Of a stretch of 6,540 bases of DNA, positions 4,941 to 6,540 are shown piece after piece (the stretch's first letter is position 1; each line of letters starts with the position of its first letter). Under the pieces are notes generated by a model. That model was not told the origin of the DNA. It saw only the letters and a program-made list of their open reading frames with translations, and searched no databases. The DNA is from Thermoflexus sp. GTDB taxonomy: Bacteria; Chloroflexota; Anaerolineae; B4-G1; DUEL01. The stretch lies in the NCBI GenBank assembly GCA_028276215.1, contig JAPYWT010000144.1:1-6540 (forward strand), read 5' to 3'. Both the position numbers and the translations under genes were made by a program.

Positions 4941-6303
4941 ACTTGAAGAGGGTTAACAGGCTCTCTTTCAGCATCACTTTGTGACGCTGGGGGTTGTGCC
5001 CCCACTTTTCGCCGCGTGTTCTCAAAGGTTGGATGCGGTACTCTCTGAAGCCTACCCCCAGCCCCAATTCTCCCAGATACTCCTCGGTAGGGATGTGAAC
5101 CCCGTACGGCGCGGAGTCTCCCAGCACCAGTACAAACTCGCTGCCCTTTTTCAGGACCCGATAGACCTGTTTCAGCACCTGAAGCATATCGTTAAAGTAG
5201 CCGGCTACCATCAGGTCGTAACTCTTCTTGCCCCCTTTGTGCCGCCGTCTTTCTTCCAACTGGTGAATCTTGTCGCTGAGTTCAGCGTAGACCCTCGGGG
5301 CCACCTCCCGCACGTCGTCGCTGAGCGGATGATCCGGGAAGGCGGACCGGCGAATTTGCGTCGTGGCCGCAACAATCAACCGGTCGCGCACCTGTTCGGT
5401 AATATCCCTCCACGACCGGGCCCACCCCAAAAAGTACATCTCCAGCCGGGTCCGATCCGCATAGTCGTAATTGTTCAGATAAGGCGGAGAAGTCACGGCC
5501 AGGTCTATGCTCTCCGGCTCTACCGGATATGGATCGCGGGCGTCCATCTGCAGAAGGAGACATTCGCTCCGGACGTGCAGTTGACGTCGCCCCTGGACAA
5601 CCAGCAGGTCTTTGTACATCGCCTGAACCTGCTGGCAGAAGGCTTCAATCGCATCCCGCTCCTGCTTCTCGTGGTATTTGCTGGGAGCGATGTAGGGCCA
5701 ACCCGCACCAGCCCTGGACGCGGTTCGCAGGGTGTCCGTCAGCGCCAGAAGAAAGAAATCCCGCTCTTCATCCGGGCAGTCCAGTTGATAGATGGTCTCC
5801 CGGATGAAGTCCAATTTCTGTAAATTCGCGGGCGAATAGCACTTGTGCACCAGGGCCGGGTACTTGTCCACCGTTCCCACTTCATCCCACCTGGCCTGGT
5901 GGAGATGACGAATCAGCGTCAGCATAGAACGGTGGAGCGATGACATATCGTATTCCCAGAAACACTTGACCCGGGCCACCCACCAGACGAAGGGATGGGC
6001 TTCAATCCCTATGGAGTTGACCCCGCGCTCTTTGGCAACGACGGCGGTCGTACCGCAGCCCACGAAGGGGTCCAGTATCCAGTTGCCGGGAACCAGGCCC
6101 CTGTCGTCAATCAATGCCTCAACCAGTCTGTAACTGAATCCGGCTGGGTATTTAAACCACCGGTGAATCGGCGCCCGCAGGTTGTCCTGGAACGTGCCCA
6201 GGCGTTCCGCGGAACTTTCTCTGACCGGTGCACGGGTGTCGTAGAAGTCAAACGTTAACTGCTCCCGCACACAACTCTCGTACCGATCATCGCTCCCAGG
6301 CAT
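4939..6303 (-). CDS. Site-specific DNA methyltransferase (amino-MTase, TSPPY type, probably N4-cytosine)
   Basis: A 454-residue protein when started at ATG 6303-6301. It transfers a methyl group from S-adenosylmethionine to an exocyclic amine of a DNA base, protecting DNA from the partner nuclease. Motif I (ILDPFVGCGTT, residues 76-86) binds SAM and is followed by GVNSIGIEAHP. Motif IV, TSPPYLNNYDYADRTRLEMYFLGW, has its catalytic TSPPY at 271-275. Some 185 residues separate motif I from IV, which suggests an alpha-like order with the target-recognition region between them. TSPPY is more usual in m4C than in m6A enzymes, but sequence alone does not settle this. The C-terminal part (VYRVLKKGSEFVLVLGDSAPYG, GHNPQRHKVMLKESLL) looks complete. 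A TTG at 6387 would add 28 residues; the ATG is preferred because GGAGG lies just before it, a possible -10 element lies between the two, and the added residues look unlike the family. Confidence 0.9.
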   Translation of the reverse strand: MPGSDDRYESCVREQLTFDFYDTRAPVRESSAERLGTFQDNLRAPIHRWFKYPAGFSYRLVEALIDDRGLVPGNWILDPFVGCGTTAVVAKERGVNSIGIEAHPFVWWVARVKCFWEYDMSSLHRSMLTLIRHLHQARWDEVGTVDKYPALVHKCYSPANLQKLDFIRETIYQLDCPDEERDFFLLALTDTLRTASRAGAGWPYIAPSKYHEKQERDAIEAFCQQVQAMYKDLLVVQGRRQLHVRSECLLLQMDARDPYPVEPESIDLAVTSPPYLNNYDYADRTRLEMYFLGWARSWRDITEQVRDRLIVAATTQIRRSAFPDHPLSDDVREVAPRVYAELSDKIHQLEERRRHKGGKKSYDLMVAGYFNDMLQVLKQVYRVLKKGSEFVLVLGDSAPYGVHIPTEEYLGELGLGVGFREYRIQPLRTRGEKWGHNPQRHKVMLKESLLTLFK

Positions 6304-6307
6304 GCCC

Positions 6308-6312
6308 CCTCC
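6308..6312 (-). promoter_or_regulatory. Shine-Dalgarno of the methyltransferase gene
   Basis: GGAGG within a G-rich run (GGGAGGGGG) four bases before ATG 6303-6301. The spacing is short, but other registers in the G-run allow slightly different pairing. Confidence 0.45.
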
Positions 6313-6340
6313 CACGATGCCCTGTCCCCGACTCTGTACC

Positions 6341-6346
6341 AGTATA
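6341..6346 (-). promoter_or_regulatory. Candidate -10 element for the restriction-modification cassette
   Basis: TATACT on the minus strand would give an RNA start near 6334 and a leader of about 30 bases before ATG 6303. No convincing -35 hexamer is visible at the right distance, so this is tentative. Confidence 0.25.
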
Positions 6347-6427
6347 GGGAGTAGGATTGAAGCGAGGGATGAGGCCTCTCGCCACAATACCTTCTTCCCA
6401 GACCGTTGCGGGAGAATTATTCAGGCC

Positions 6428-6540
6428 CTGACTGAAGTCAGCCTTCCTGGGCATGCGGCCGATGGTCGGCCTTCGCCGACCTCACCCCACCCCCGGCGGC
6501 TGCGCCGCCACCCCCTCCCCTCTCCCGCCCCGGCGGGAGA
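6428..6540. repeat. Cluster of short GC-rich hairpins (REP/BIME-like), no gene
   Basis: Upstream of the methyltransferase, the stretch from about 6390 to the window end holds no gene. It carries consecutive perfect hairpins: CTGAC/GTCAG (6428-6441), GGCCGA/TCGGCC (6457-6471), GTCGGC/GCCGAC (6465-6480, sharing bases with the previous one), GGCGGC/GCCGCC (6495-6509) and TCTCCCGCC/GGCGGGAGA (6521-6540, reaching the window edge). The spacers are C-rich tracts (CCTCACCCCACCCCC, CCCCCTCCCC). This kind of mosaic is typical of dispersed intergenic palindromes; it could also act as a terminator for a gene to the right. Confidence 0.65.

Noticed and set aside
4981..5823. 280-codon plus-strand frame antisense to the methyltransferase
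   Set aside because: No recognisable domain, and the minus strand carries intact methyltransferase motifs over the whole stretch.
1..6540. tRNA, rRNA or riboswitch
   Set aside because: No cloverleaf, rRNA signature or known aptamer pattern was recognised in the gaps, which are short and filled with repeats.

Overview
This is a GC-rich bacterial window in which every supported gene reads on the minus strand. In transcription order (right to left) the genes are a DNA methyltransferase, a PD-(D/E)XK-type restriction endonuclease, secG, a membrane-anchored family 5 solute-binding protein, a receiver-Roadblock protein, and the first 410 codons of polA, which runs off the left edge. The high GC, the secG/solute-binding pair, the receiver-Roadblock protein and the short-period intergenic repeats suggest a member of the Chloroflexota (Anaerolineae-like). 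That is inference from general knowledge; no marker gene here proves it.

Right part (about 4175-6540): a compact two-gene restriction-modification cassette. The methyltransferase stop codon overlaps the ribosome-binding site of the endonuclease, so the two are probably translationally coupled. The cassette looks less GC-rich than its neighbours (sampled 60-base lines: 34/60 G+C in the endonuclease, 45/60 in the solute-binding gene and in polA). It is bordered on one side by a cluster of small GC-rich hairpins (6428-6540) and on the other by an imperfect inverted repeat made of 9-base units (4081-4166). It may be a transferred defence module.

Middle (2134-4047): secG and a large oligopeptide-type solute-binding protein are separated by only 6 bases and form an apparent operon. 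No ABC permease or ATPase gene is in the window.

Left part (1-2051): a receiver-Roadblock fusion, possibly feeding a small Ras-like GTPase module, and then DNA polymerase I with complete 5'-nuclease motifs and the start of a 3'-5' exonuclease domain that keeps its metal-binding D-x-E.

The most unusual signal is between the genes. The gap between the solute-binding gene and the receiver-Roadblock gene is a 12-unit degenerate array of period exactly 7. The gap between the receiver-Roadblock gene and polA is another period-7 array with a different unit. The gap before secG holds the 9-base-unit inverted repeat. A further palindromic repeat lies in frame inside the polA linker. No RNA gene, CRISPR array or transposase was found.
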